Shown here: one piece after another, positions 1-8,399 of the stretch | Numbering within the stretch: the stretch's first letter is position 1 | Layout of the letters: each line of letters opens with the position of its first letter | Source: CAWAHD01 sp963781785 | Lineage (GTDB): Bacteria; Planctomycetota; Planctomycetia; Isosphaerales; Isosphaeraceae | Direction of reading: 5' to 3' | NCBI GenBank assembly: GCA_963781785.1 | Contig: CAWAHD010000003.1 | Coordinates: 1 to 64,000 of the forward strand | Length of the DNA: 64,000 bases | Program-made: the position numbers and the translations under genes | The notes under the pieces: generated by a model | What the model saw: only the letters and a program-made list of their open reading frames with translations | What the model was told of the DNA's origin: nothing | Database searches by the model: none

Positions 1-405
1 GACGAAAGTTTGGTGCTGAAACTTGATAAGGTTCATGTCGCCAAAAGCCGTCGCCGCCAGGGGATCGGAAGCGCAGCCTTTGGGAGGCAGCTTGAGCAGG
101 CGCGGAAACTGGGCGTTGAACGAATCGAACTCGATGGGGCACGTAATGATGATCCGCGTTCCTTGCAAGTCGGCTACAAAGTGTGGCCCAAGTTCGGATT
201 CGACGCCGATCTTAATCCCAGGCGCGTGGCCGGTCTTCCTGATTCACTCCGCGGTGTGACAAAACTTTCCGATCTTCGTGCTACGGCTGAAGGCCGCGAA
301 TGGTGGGATAAAAACGGCTGGTCGACTCCGCTGACATTCGATATGAAGCCTGGAAGCCGATCTTGGCAAATCTGGAGGGCTTATGCCGACCGAAATCGGC
401 CGTGA
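1..405 (+). CDS. GNAT-like acetyltransferase domain, 5' truncated by window edge
   Basis: The frame is open from base 1, so the N-terminus lies outside the window. Near its start it shows the acetyl-CoA binding signature of GNAT proteins (RRRQGIGSAAF), followed by an ELDGA strand and a GYKVWPKFGF motif of the kind that ends GNAT folds. The roughly 60 residues after that do not look like a standard GNAT C-terminus, so the domain may be part of a larger protein. The reaction would be transfer of an acetyl group from acetyl-CoA; the substrate is unknown. The next small gene overlaps its end by 23 bases, suggesting translational coupling. Confidence 0.6.
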   Translation, partial: DESLVLKLDKVHVAKSRRRQGIGSAAFGRQLEQARKLGVERIELDGARNDDPRSLQVGYKVWPKFGFDADLNPRRVAGLPDSLRGVTKLSDLRATAEGREWWDKNGWSTPLTFDMKPGSRSWQIWRAYADRNRP

Positions 406-619
406 TGATGACGAGTTCGAGGACTGGACCGTCGATCCATCAGACCCTGAGCCAAGGTTTGTGGATCTTGACAACCCGAGCGAGGAGGAAAGCGCGAACC
501 TACAACGATTGGATGAGGCGCAATCACGAGGTCTTCGGGCGCCGGGCGCTGAATGCCACATCGACGGCGCCGATGATTACGAGCCGGGGGACGTCGTTTT
601 TGACGAGAAACAAGGCTGA
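383..619 (+). CDS. Small acidic hypothetical protein
   Basis: This is a 78-residue, strongly acidic protein rich in Asp and Glu (DDDEFEDW near the start, a DYEPGDVVFDE tail). It begins inside the end of the acetyltransferase-like gene, so the two are probably co-translated. I recognise no family. The steady Asp/Glu composition and third-position GC bias argue for a real gene, but its small size and the overlap limit confidence. Confidence 0.45.
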   Translation: MPTEIGRDDDEFEDWTVDPSDPEPRFVDLDNPSEEESANLQRLDEAQSRGLRAPGAECHIDGADDYEPGDVVFDEKQG

Positions 620-640
620 CATCGCTAATCCGAGCACGCT

Positions 641-1042
641 TCAACCGTCGGTCCGAACGTCCTGCGGATTCTTGAGCCTGAACCTGGCGCCGCCGGCAGT
701 CTCGAACCTTTCGGTCTCCCGATAGAACGCACCGCGCATCGAATGGGCGACCCTATCGACATGCGCGTCGGAGCCGATGTTCTCGCCACTGCGCGGCTTG
801 CCACGATAGCCATGATTGACGACCTGTCGCGCGATCTCCCGGTAGTGGGTAGGCACGTTCCCGACACTTCGGAGGAACCACTCGGCCCAGTCAGCGGCCC
901 CTTGTTCCGCTGATGGACGTGCCAGGGTCTCTGGGGCGACGCCAGCGGCGGCCTCGAGGTGACCAATGATGGCGTTAAGCTCCTTTCTCTTGCGATAGTA
1001 CTCCTCCAGCAATTCCTTCAGTCTTGGATCGATATCAGCCAT
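641..1042 (-). CDS. HARE-HTH-like small protein
   Basis: The protein has 133 residues. The first 40 form a charged helix (RLKELLEEYYRKRKELNAII). The second half resembles the HARE-HTH (HB1/ASXL restriction-endonuclease HTH) winged-helix pattern: PTHYREIARQVVNHGYRG, a gap, VDRVAHSMRGAFYRETERF, then the closing GGARFRLKNP strand. HARE-HTH domains are thought to bind DNA and often accompany restriction or RNA polymerase-associated proteins. Here it stands alone, convergent with the small acidic gene and upstream, on the same strand, of nothing else. Regulatory or DNA-binding function is an inference from the fold pattern. Confidence 0.55.
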   Translation of the reverse strand: MADIDPRLKELLEEYYRKRKELNAIIGHLEAAAGVAPETLARPSAEQGAADWAEWFLRSVGNVPTHYREIARQVVNHGYRGKPRSGENIGSDAHVDRVAHSMRGAFYRETERFETAGGARFRLKNPQDVRTDG

Positions 1043-1128
1043 CTTATGGACACCTCTCGTTCAACTTGGTACGCTTGAACCGGCGAAAATGGCGCACCCC
1101 GCAAGGGATGCCGGATCGACTCCTCGAC

Positions 1129-1230
1129 CGGTGCTGACGGGATTCGAACCCGCGGAAGGGCAGCCTCTTATAAGAACGCCCTTCACCCGATTCTCAGTCG
1201 GGTCGCATTCAACCGCTCTGCCACAGCACC
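1129..1230 (-). tRNA. Class II tRNA-like gene, anticodon loop reads GAG (Leu), Ser-like body
   Basis: On the minus strand a 7-bp acceptor stem (GGTGCTG / CAGCACC) encloses a D arm with GCA/TGC stem, an anticodon stem CCCGA/TCGGG with loop CTGAGAA (anticodon GAG, which reads Leu CUC/CUU), a long variable arm with an AAGGGC/GCCCTT stem, and a TTCGAAT T-loop. The base after the acceptor is G and no CCA is encoded. The D arm (GAGCGGTTGAA) and discriminator G look like tRNA-Ser, while the anticodon is leucine. There is one extra base between D and anticodon stems, or else the anticodon stem is 6 bp. It may be a functional odd tRNA or a decayed one. Confidence 0.7.
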
Positions 1231-1441
1231 TCCTTGGCGGCGCTCCGGTTCGCTGCTTTAACGAGAACCGGAGCGTCGTCTCTCGCGAGTCTAACGAAAC
1301 ATCTCCGGAACCGCAAGGATCCGCGGCGCCCTGGCGCAGCGCGATGTCAGCGCCGACCATTCACGGGGCGCATTACTCGTAATTTCCTGCGCGGCCGCGG
1401 CTTTCAGTCTACCCTGAGCGCCGTCGAAGAACGTTCAACCT

Positions 1442-2125
1442 ATGAGCAATTTGCCCCCACAAACGACCCCCGTCTACGCAACCGACGAAGATATCGCCGT
1501 GCGCACCACGGGCGACTTCATCACGCTCTGCCCCGCCTGGCAGCAAATGGCCGCCGGCACCGACGGGTATTTCAGCGCCGCCGCCGGGTGGGTGCTCAAC
1601 TCGACGGCGACCGATTTCGGCGCTAACGGCGTCGCGCCCAACCAGGTCGTCGTCCTATCGGGCCCGAAGTCGACGTTTCCCGGATCCGGTCAGCTCCTGG
1701 CGATTGATTCCGTGTCCGGGAACGCGATCACCCTGCGCCGTCTCCACCAAGACCTGAACGTCGGCAACCCGCCCGGGCCGGCCGCGGGGCTCACCGGCGT
1801 CACGTTCTCGATCAACACGATGGGACCGCAGATCGAAGAGGTATCGTACGACCTCAAGCAGCGCTTCGGAATCGACGAGAACATCACGTTTCGATACTCG
1901 ACCTGGATCTACGACCTGCGCGTCCTGCGCATGGCGACGATCCTGACCGTCCTCAAACAGCGCTACCGCGCCGAGACGCGCACCGAGCGCGGGGACTTCG
2001 CCCTGAAGGCGAATTCGATCAGCGCGGAGCTTGATCCCGTGATCGATCAATTGCAGATTAGATGGGGGCCATATGGCAATTCGGCCGAGCCTTCAACGGT
2101 GTTTTCCTGCAAGATTTGTCGGTAA
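1442..2125 (+). CDS. Phage connector/head-completion-like protein
   Basis: This 227-residue protein heads the phage-like plus-strand run. Its middle is a beta-rich stretch (LLAIDSVSGNAITLRR), followed by a helical part (WIYDLRVLRMATILTVLKQRYRAETRTERGD) with a charged tail. The position just before a series of fibre and tail genes suggests a neck or connector protein, but I recognise no named family. The last 20 or so residues after QLQIRWG look out of character, and the next reading frame starts at 2073 inside this gene, so the true stop may have been lost by a small indel near 2060. Confidence 0.45.
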   Translation: MSNLPPQTTPVYATDEDIAVRTTGDFITLCPAWQQMAAGTDGYFSAAAGWVLNSTATDFGANGVAPNQVVVLSGPKSTFPGSGQLLAIDSVSGNAITLRRLHQDLNVGNPPGPAAGLTGVTFSINTMGPQIEEVSYDLKQRFGIDENITFRYSTWIYDLRVLRMATILTVLKQRYRAETRTERGDFALKANSISAELDPVIDQLQIRWGPYGNSAEPSTVFSCKICR

Positions 2126-2490
2126 CCCTACGGGGACACTCAATGGCCGCCGAATTTCGTACGCCAATACAGGTCAACTGGACCCAAGTCGGTTCTCCAC
2201 GGCCGTCAGATCGCGTTCATGGCGCCGTTCAGGCGCTCAATCAGGCCGCCGTGCTCCGAGTACGCGCAATGAGACGTACGGCACCGGCGGCGCGAACGCG
2301 ATCATCGACTCAATGGCCCGGGCGGCGCAACGACGATGGCCAACGCGACCGCTGACCGGCGGCGACCGCCACCAGATCATGAACGGGGCGGCTCGGCGTC
2401 CTGAACGGGAGCGGATCAGCTCTCCCCGGGACCGGCCTCAATTGCATGACCAAATCGCGTGCTCACCTGGGAACCGGCGCCATTGATCAC
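2073..2490 (+). pseudogene. Decayed phage-like gene
   Basis: An ATG at 2073 preceded by GGGGG opens a plausible protein for about 40 residues (MAIRPSLQRCFPARFVG, then NGRRISYANTG). After roughly base 2190 no single frame keeps a protein-like composition; coherent stretches move between frames. I read this as a phage-like gene broken by several indels. The function cannot be stated. Confidence 0.4.
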
Positions 2491-2491
2491 G

Positions 2492-2919
2492 ATGATACCC
2501 CAGACCGAGCAGTCCGGCACGATCGCGAGTCAGCTCGTCCTGGCTCCCGCCGGCGCGGCGACGGTCGTCCTCCAGGCGCTCATGAACGAGGCCGATATCA
2601 CGACCCCCGGCAATGTCTCAACCTCGCGATCACCTGGATGTGGGATTACGTCACGACCACGCATGCCGCATTGATCGTCTGGCAGTCGGGCGTACGTGAT
2701 CACCCGGCGGTGGGACTTCGGGTACTGACGCACGGGCCTGCGGATGCCCGTGCCTGCCGGCGTCGTCGGATTCGCCGGCGCAGATCATCTCGCCGCAGAC
2801 GCTCGAGCATCGGGCTGGCGATGGAAATCCATGACGGGGATGGTAATTCGCTGCCGATCAACGCGCCGAGCGGCGCTGGCGTACCGGTCGCGGTTCCTGT
2901 CTATCCGGGCATACGATGA
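2492..2919 (+). pseudogene. Decayed phage-like virion protein gene, at least three frameshifts
   Basis: Starting at ATG 2492, protein-like text appears as IPQTEQSGTIASQLVLAPAG in one frame. It continues as LNLAITWMWDYVTTTHAALI in another, AYVITRRWDFG in a third, and finally AMEIHDGDGNSLPINAPSGAG, ending PVYPGIR before a stop that overlaps the next start (ATGA at 2916). The pieces are collinear, so this is one gene with several single-base indels. The order and style match the neighbouring virion-like genes; no family is recognised. Confidence 0.5.
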
Positions 2920-3680
2920 GCTGGGGCCACGTCCAGGGCAACTCGATGAGCAGTGGCGGAAGCGCCACGTCGATCAGTTGCACATTTGGTTCGTCGGTGA
3001 CGGGCGGCAACCTGATCGTTGTTTCAATCGGGAGCTACAACCGCAGCCCGAACGGCAGTGTCCTATGGACGGTTGAAGACAACAAAAACAGCACGGATTA
3101 CACGGTCGGACCATCGGCAAATCTATCGCAGTACCCGGCCGAAGTTGCAATCTTCTGGTACGTCGCTACCCTCGGCGGGTCTGGCTTCGACGTCACGGCG
3201 ACGACAACCGGCGACGGCCAGTACGCCGCGATGACGATCGACGAGTTTTCGTTCACGTCGGGCGCGACGATTTCCGCAGACGGAACGCAGACGAACAGCG
3301 GCACTTCGGGATCCGGCACGTTCACCGCCAGCAGCATCACACCCACGGGAACCGACCTGATCGTCGCGGCGTTCTCGGGTGACGGCGCCTCCGGGACCTG
3401 CACCGCTGGTTCTGGATTCACGATGTCCGGCAATCAAGGGTGGAACGGCGGCTCCAACGATAGTTGCTCGCTCGAATACGCCTTGAATGTGTCGACCTCC
3501 CAGAGTATCGCGATCGGCTTTGCGGGCAGTCCGAGCGACTGGGGGTTCGTCGCGCTTGCCCTCAAGGCGACGGGCGGCGCTGCGGGCAACGGCCCGCCCT
3601 ACTGGTACCCGCACTCGATCCTCAAACCGCGCCAGCGCCCGCCGCTCTCGGGCGCTCAATTCACGGCGCTCTACGGCTAA
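2916..3680 (+). CDS. Beta-rich fibre/virion-like protein
   Basis: The 254-residue protein is rich in Gly, Ser and Thr. It has a beta-sandwich look: GGNLIVVSIGSYN, AEVAIFWYVA, TGTDLIVAAFSG, SIAIGFAGSPSDWGFVALAL. It ends in a short proline/arginine-rich tail (PYWYPHSILKPRQRPPLS) that echoes the PHPW repeats of the protein at 5722. The start ATG overlaps the stop of the broken upstream gene. I infer a surface or fibre component of the phage-like particle from composition and neighbours; no enzymatic motif is visible. Confidence 0.5.
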   Translation: MSWGHVQGNSMSSGGSATSISCTFGSSVTGGNLIVVSIGSYNRSPNGSVLWTVEDNKNSTDYTVGPSANLSQYPAEVAIFWYVATLGGSGFDVTATTTGDGQYAAMTIDEFSFTSGATISADGTQTNSGTSGSGTFTASSITPTGTDLIVAAFSGDGASGTCTAGSGFTMSGNQGWNGGSNDSCSLEYALNVSTSQSIAIGFAGSPSDWGFVALALKATGGAAGNGPPYWYPHSILKPRQRPPLSGAQFTALYG

Positions 3681-3758
3681 CGAAACAACTCGATCGACCG
3701 CGCCCGCTCGCTCGAGCTAGGGCGCCGTTTTACCCTCTTTCACCCGGAGTTTCCCCAC

Positions 3759-4211
3759 ATGGCAGGTCTCGCGTTTTACAACAATCTCCCGTCGGTGTCT
3801 CTGGCCGCGACAACCGCGACCACGGTCCTGGGTCTCAAGACGGCGGCCAATCAGCGCGCCAGGGTCCAGGCATACGGCGTCTATTTCGACGGCGCGCTCA
3901 ACTCGGCGACCCCGGTCCAGTTGATCGTCGGCGCTTTCACCGGCGGCGCCGCGTTCACTTCCGTGGCCGTTGTCAAGGTTGAGCCGGAATTGACCGAAAC
4001 TGTTCAGAGTACCCCGTACCAGTGGAAGAGTGGCCAGACCGAGGGCACGTTTACCGCCTACAAGACCTTCACCGTCCACCCCCAGCTCGGTTATGAGTAC
4101 CTTGCCCCTCTGGGCCAGGAAGACATCATCGCCGGCGGGACCCAGTGGGGAATCCAGGCCAACGCCCCGGCCACGGTCAATATCCGCGGATATGCCCGAT
4201 TCGAGGAGTAA
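3759..4211 (+). CDS. Small phage-like structural protein
   Basis: A 150-residue protein preceded by a CGGAG ribosome-binding site 14 bases upstream of ATG 3759. It is beta-rich with short hydrophobic strands (QLIVGAFTGGAAFTSVAVVKV) and ends with VNIRGYARFEE. There is no signal peptide or membrane span. It is packed tightly against the following gene (gap of three bases). The composition and operon-like packing suggest a decoration or minor virion protein, but I cannot name the family. Confidence 0.45.
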   Translation: MAGLAFYNNLPSVSLAATTATTVLGLKTAANQRARVQAYGVYFDGALNSATPVQLIVGAFTGGAAFTSVAVVKVEPELTETVQSTPYQWKSGQTEGTFTAYKTFTVHPQLGYEYLAPLGQEDIIAGGTQWGIQANAPATVNIRGYARFEE

Positions 4212-4214
4212 GTC

Positions 4215-5701
4215 TTGATTTCGGTCCGACTCACGACCGGACACCTGGAAGCCGCCGGCGCCGCCCTGATCGGCGCCGGCCGCTACGGGCTGGCCGCCGA
4301 CTTCTATCGCGCCGCCATCGCCGCCGCGCCGACCGACCCGTGCCTCTACACCGGCCTTAACGGAGCGCTGCGCCTCCTGGGCCAGCTCCCCGAGGCCGAG
4401 GCGGCGATCCTCGAGGCAATCGCGATCGATCGCACGGCCAAGCGCCTGGTGGCGCTGGCGTGCACGGTCCGCGACCGGGGGCGCAAGGACGACTGCGAGG
4501 ATTTCTTGCGCAATGCGCTCGCGCTCGACCCGGACTGCGCCGACGCGGCCGGATGCCTGGGGACCTGGCTCCTCGACCGGTGGCGCGAGACCAGCGGACC
4601 GGATACGATCCTCGGCGAAGCGGCCGGCTACCTCGAGCGGGCCGTTGCACTCGCGCCCCACAACCATAGCTTTCAAGAGGCACGGCTGATCGTCCTGCAA
4701 TGCTCCGACCGGCACGAGGAGTGGAAGACGGCGATCGCCGGCCTCAAGAAGGATTATCCCGACGTTTTTCAGTACCGCATGCAGGAGGCGTTCGCGCTCT
4801 TGAAGACGGGCGATTTCCAGCGCGGGTTTCCAGCCGTCGCCGCGACGATCTACGAACGGCCGGCAGTCGCCGATTGCCCCATCTTCCGGTTTCCGCAATG
4901 GTGGCCGACGGATGGCGCCAGCCCCATCGTCGTCTGGAACCCCGAGGGCGCCGGCGATCAATTCCAGTTCGCGCGGTTTTACGCGCTCGCTGCCGAACAC
5001 GGCGCCGACGTCCGCGTGATCGCCAACGAGCCCGAGGCGCGGCTCCTGGCGCGGTGCCCGGGTGTCTCCGCGATCGTCAACCCTGACAACGATTTCGACT
5101 GCGAGAAGCACGCGACGATCTATTCGCTGGCCGCGGCGTTCATCACCGACGAGACCGACATCCCGACGGCGCCCTACCTGTCGGCCGACGACGAGACGAT
5201 CCGGAAATGGGAGACACGCCTGGCGCCGATCCCGGGATTCCGGGTGGGCGTTGCCTGGCGTGGCAACCCCAAGCAGGACAACGACGCGCGGCGCTCGTTC
5301 ACCGTCGACCAATTCGCGCCCTGGCGCAGATTCCCGGGGTCAATCTGATCTCGCTCCAGAAGGGGCACCGCGAGGACCTGGTCGACACCGATATCTGGGA
5401 CCTCGGCGAATACTACCAGGGCGGCGACTGGCTGGAGACGGCCGCCGTGATCGCCAACCTCGACCTGGTGATCGCGCCGTGCACCGGCGTTGCGCACCTG
5501 GCTGGCGCCATGGGCAAACCCGTCTGGCTGGCGCTCTCGGAGCCCGGCTGCTGGCGCTGGCTGATCGGGCGCGAAGACTCGCCGTGGTATCCCACCATGC
5601 AGATTTTCCGCCAGAGTACCCGCGGCTCGTGGGATGGCGTTTTCGAGCGCATGAAAGCGGCGCTCGAGCAGCTCGGGATCGAGCAAGCCCTCTCTGCCTG
5701 A
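4215..5701 (+). pseudogene. TPR plus glycosyltransferase family 9-like protein, broken by one frameshift
   Basis: Residues 1-200 read as tetratricopeptide-like helices (YGLAADFYRAAIAAAPTD, PEAEAAILEAIAIDR, DDCEDFLRNALALDPD). From about residue 235 the text fits a family 9-type glycosyltransferase: PIVVWNPEGAGDQFQFARF, then RVGVAWRGNPKQDND. The frame is lost at the C-run near 5320-5330 and resumes in the next frame as LAQIPGVNLISLQKG, then VIAPCTGVAHLAGAMGKPVW and a normal C-terminus at 5701. Restoring one C rejoins the parts, giving about 495 residues. TPR-glycosyltransferase proteins of this type occur in phages and planctomycetes; the acceptor is unknown. Real mutation or base-calling error cannot be separated here, but many neighbours show the same decay. 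Confidence 0.7.
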
Positions 5702-5721
5702 TCTGACCTCGCACAACATGC

Positions 5722-7479
5722 ATGCCGATACCAGGATTTTCAACGGCCAGTTCCGGGCTCTTGGCCCCGACGACCCCGGTACGATGGGCCGAGCGTCCGC
5801 GCTGGCGCGCCGCAATAGGCGGCGGCGCTCACGGCCTGCCGGGCGGCATCTCGGTATTGCGTCCGATCACGGCCCGTGGCTTGCCTCGTGGACACGGCCG
5901 GGCCCTGACGCCGTCGGCGCTGCCCCCCAGCTCGCCCCCGATCCAGCCCCACCCCTGGCGGATCGTCCAGGGCGGCCAGGTCGAGCGCTCCGGTCGCGTC
6001 TGGACGCCCGAGGGGCTCGCGCCGGCGCCCAGCTCGGCCGGCTCGATCGTCCAGTGGCACATCGTCACCCGAGCGCATCCAGGCCGCCAGGGCCATGTCC
6101 TGACACCGTCGGCTCTGCCGCCGTCGGCACCTCCTGTACAGCCGCACCCGTGGAAGATCACGGCGGGTGGCCAGGTCAAGAGAAGGGGACACGTCGGGCA
6201 AGCTACAGCCCTGCCGCCCGAGCAGCCGCCGTTACAGCCGCACCCGTGGAAGATCACGGCGGGTGGCCAGATCAAGCGCCGCGGTCACGTCGCGCAACCC
6301 TCGGCGATCATACCGGCGCCGCCCCCGGCGCCGCCGCCCCTGCCGTGGAAGATCACGGCGGGAGGCCAGACGAAGCGGCGGGGACACGTCGCGCAGGCAT
6401 CGAGCCTGCCCCCCAGCTCGCCCCCGATCCAGCCCCACCCCTGGACGATCACCAAGGCGCTGACGCCCCGCCGCGCCGGGCGCGTGACGATTCCCGTCGG
6501 CCTGGCGCTGGAGGCCTCGAGCGGGCCGGCTCCGCTCCGCGGCCTGATGGTCCGCTCCGGGCGTCCCTGGCGCGCCGGACGCATCATCACGCCCAGGCCC
6601 GCGTCGTTCGGCGATCAGCCGCCGTACACGCTCCGGCCGGGACTGATGGTCCGGCTCGACGAATCGCGCACCCGCGCGTCGCGCCGGCTGGCTCGTGCGC
6701 TGGCTACCGGTCCCGCTCGAGGGCGCGGTGCCGCGGCCGGCTACAATGTCTATTCGAACTCTGGTTCTGGCCCGATCGACTACTCGACCCCGGTCGCGAC
6801 GGTCTACACGCTCTCGTGGACGTCGCCGAGTCTGAGCTATCCGGGCGACTGGAAATTCGGCGTCCGCGCGTTCAACGGCAACGGCGAGGAGAAGAACCTC
6901 GACTGCTCGGTCGAGATCGTGCTCGACTCCTCGGGCGCCGATATCACGAACCGGCCACTTGCGCCGATCGGTCTGCGGGCGCTGGCAATGGCCGCGGCCG
7001 GCGTGCGCGTCGAATGGACCTACGCCAACATGCAGCCGGCCAAGACCCCGACCGGCTTCCACGTTTATATCGCATCGTGCGGGCCTGGAACACTCTCGCC
7101 CGTAGCGCCAGTAGCTCGAGCAGGAACGCAATCCTACGCGAACTGCTCCGTGCGCTGGATCGGCGACGCCAAGGGGCGCCCGACGACGCCGATCGCCGCC
7201 ATGACGGCGAGCCGGCCCGGGTCGGCGCGGTGGCGGGGAGCGATCGGCAGCTCGCTTGACTACGCGGCACCGGCCGCGACCGTCAGTTATCAATCAGCGA
7301 TCGCTGGGAGCTGGGTCGCCAATCTGGCCGGGCTCACAAGTGGCGTCACTTACACGATCGGCGTCCGGGCGTATAACGCGACCGCCGAGGAACCCAACAC
7401 GAACGTCGTCACCGTGACCGCCGACGCGGTCGGACCGTCTTCCGTCGTCTCACTTACCGCGGCGGCAGTCGCCGGGTGA
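5722..7479 (+). CDS. Pro/Arg-rich repeat protein with two FN3-like domains
   Basis: This is a 585-residue, apparently virion-associated protein. Residues 65-250 carry at least four copies of an approximately 26-residue repeat built around QPHPWKITAGGQ-KRRGHV separated by SALPPSxPP linkers. Residues 335-420 form a fibronectin type III-like domain (AGYNVYSNSGSGPIDYSTP to FGVRAFNGNGEE). A second one (GFHVYIASCGPG to IGVRAYNATAEEPN) is split by an in-frame insertion of about 55 residues ending PGSARWRGAIGSS. The N-terminus (APTTPVRW, GLPGGISVLRPI) resembles the linker cassette found twice in the gene at 9475. No enzyme motif is seen. A fibre or display scaffold is likely. Confidence 0.55.
   Translation: MPIPGFSTASSGLLAPTTPVRWAERPRWRAAIGGGAHGLPGGISVLRPITARGLPRGHGRALTPSALPPSSPPIQPHPWRIVQGGQVERSGRVWTPEGLAPAPSSAGSIVQWHIVTRAHPGRQGHVLTPSALPPSAPPVQPHPWKITAGGQVKRRGHVGQATALPPEQPPLQPHPWKITAGGQIKRRGHVAQPSAIIPAPPPAPPPLPWKITAGGQTKRRGHVAQASSLPPSSPPIQPHPWTITKALTPRRAGRVTIPVGLALEASSGPAPLRGLMVRSGRPWRAGRIITPRPASFGDQPPYTLRPGLMVRLDESRTRASRRLARALATGPARGRGAAAGYNVYSNSGSGPIDYSTPVATVYTLSWTSPSLSYPGDWKFGVRAFNGNGEEKNLDCSVEIVLDSSGADITNRPLAPIGLRALAMAAAGVRVEWTYANMQPAKTPTGFHVYIASCGPGTLSPVAPVARAGTQSYANCSVRWIGDAKGRPTTPIAAMTASRPGSARWRGAIGSSLDYAAPAATVSYQSAIAGSWVANLAGLTSGVTYTIGVRAYNATAEEPNTNVVTVTADAVGPSSVVSLTAAAVAG
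5935..6460 (+). repeat. Tandem coding repeats, HPWKITAGGQ-KRRGHV unit
   Basis: Four to five imperfect repeats of roughly 78 bases lie in frame, each encoding PHPWKI(T/V)xGGQ(V/I/T)KRRGHV followed by a proline linker. The units at about 6130-6200, 6220-6290 and 6340-6400 share long identical DNA tracts (ccgtggaagatcacggcg), which suggests recent duplication or recombination between units. Confidence 0.7.
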
Positions 7480-7487
7480 GGTCACCT

Positions 7488-7976
7488 ATGGGTCTTGCTA
7501 CACAGAATCATCCGGGCCTCTCGCCCGTTCTGACCGGTTTGAGCGGCGCCGGATCGTCACAGGCGACCGCGCTGGCGCTCGTCGAGGGCGGCGCGCACGA
7601 GTTTACGAGCGTCCCGTCGAGCTCCGGCGCGATCCTGCCCGTGCCCAAACAGTTCCCATGCGTTGTCATCGTGTCGAACGCCGACACGAATACGCTCTCG
7701 ATCTATCCGCCCTTGGGCGGGACGGTCGCCGGGGGCGCGGCGAATAGCGCCTATTCGCTGGCCGAAGGCGCAACGGCGACGTTCTGGGCGTCAAGCCCGA
7801 CGAACTATTACTTGAGCGCGCAGAGCGGCGCGGGCGAGGGAACCGTCACGAGCGTGTCGGTCCCGACCGCCAACGGGATCTCGGGCAGCGTCGCGACGGC
7901 GACGACCACGCCCGCGATCACACTTTCGGCCGCGGGAATCGCGGCGGCATTCTCCGGGAAAAACACCGCTTTTTAG
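7488..7976 (+). CDS. Phage fibre-like small protein
   Basis: I start this 162-residue protein at ATG 7488 rather than GTG 7476, which overlaps the preceding stop. The GAGG at 7478-7481 then serves as its ribosome-binding site. The C-terminal third reads GTVTSVSVPTANGISGSVA followed by TTTPAITL, a pattern widely seen in phage tail-fibre proteins. The gene sits in the same tight run as its neighbours. A role in the tail fibre or adhesin complex is inferred. Confidence 0.5.
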   Translation: MGLATQNHPGLSPVLTGLSGAGSSQATALALVEGGAHEFTSVPSSSGAILPVPKQFPCVVIVSNADTNTLSIYPPLGGTVAGGAANSAYSLAEGATATFWASSPTNYYLSAQSGAGEGTVTSVSVPTANGISGSVATATTTPAITLSAAGIAAAFSGKNTAF

Positions 7977-7985
7977 GAGCGATTC

Positions 7986-8399
7986 ATGGCAGCGAATAAC
8001 AATCCCCTGTTCATTGGTGTGCCCAACACCGGAATCGGTACCGTTCTCACGACGGCCAATACGGCCAAGGACGGCACGGGCACCCAGGTGACACTGTTCA
8101 CGGCCGGGACGAATGGGAGCTATGTACGGCGACTCCTGGTCAAAGCTCTCGGCACGAATACGGCATCGGTCCTGCTTGTCTTCGTCAACAATGGCTCGAC
8201 GAATGCGACGGCCGCGAACAACGCCATGATCCGCGAACTCGCGCTGCCAGCCACGACCATCTCGGAAATCGCTCAGACCGGACCAGACCTCGAAGTCCCG
8301 CTCAATCTGGTCCTGGCAGCGGGATACACGCTCATGGCTTGTATCGGCACCACGGTTGCAGCCGGCTGGATTGTGACCGCCGAGGGGGGCAATTACTGA
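7986..8399 (+). CDS. Phage-like structural protein
   Basis: A 137-residue protein with an AGGAG ribosome-binding site just before ATG 7986. The sequence is beta-rich and hydrophobic in strands (GSYVRRLLVKALGTNTASVLLVFVNNG; TLMACIGTTVAAGWIVTAEGG). It resembles small virion proteins that package next to tail fibres, but no family is recognised. Its TGA overlaps the ATG of the next gene (TGATG), so the two are probably translationally coupled. Confidence 0.45.
   Translation: MAANNNPLFIGVPNTGIGTVLTTANTAKDGTGTQVTLFTAGTNGSYVRRLLVKALGTNTASVLLVFVNNGSTNATAANNAMIRELALPATTISEIAQTGPDLEVPLNLVLAAGYTLMACIGTTVAAGWIVTAEGGNY

Noticed and set aside
3717..5312. Open frame of 531 codons on the minus strand
   Set aside because: It is the reverse of the TPR-glycosyltransferase gene and the small gene before it. 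The sequence is Arg/Gly/Asp-rich noise without motifs.
5935..6460. CRISPR-like array from the regular 78-base repeats
   Set aside because: The repeats are coding and in frame, with variable proline linkers rather than unique spacers, and no cas genes are present.
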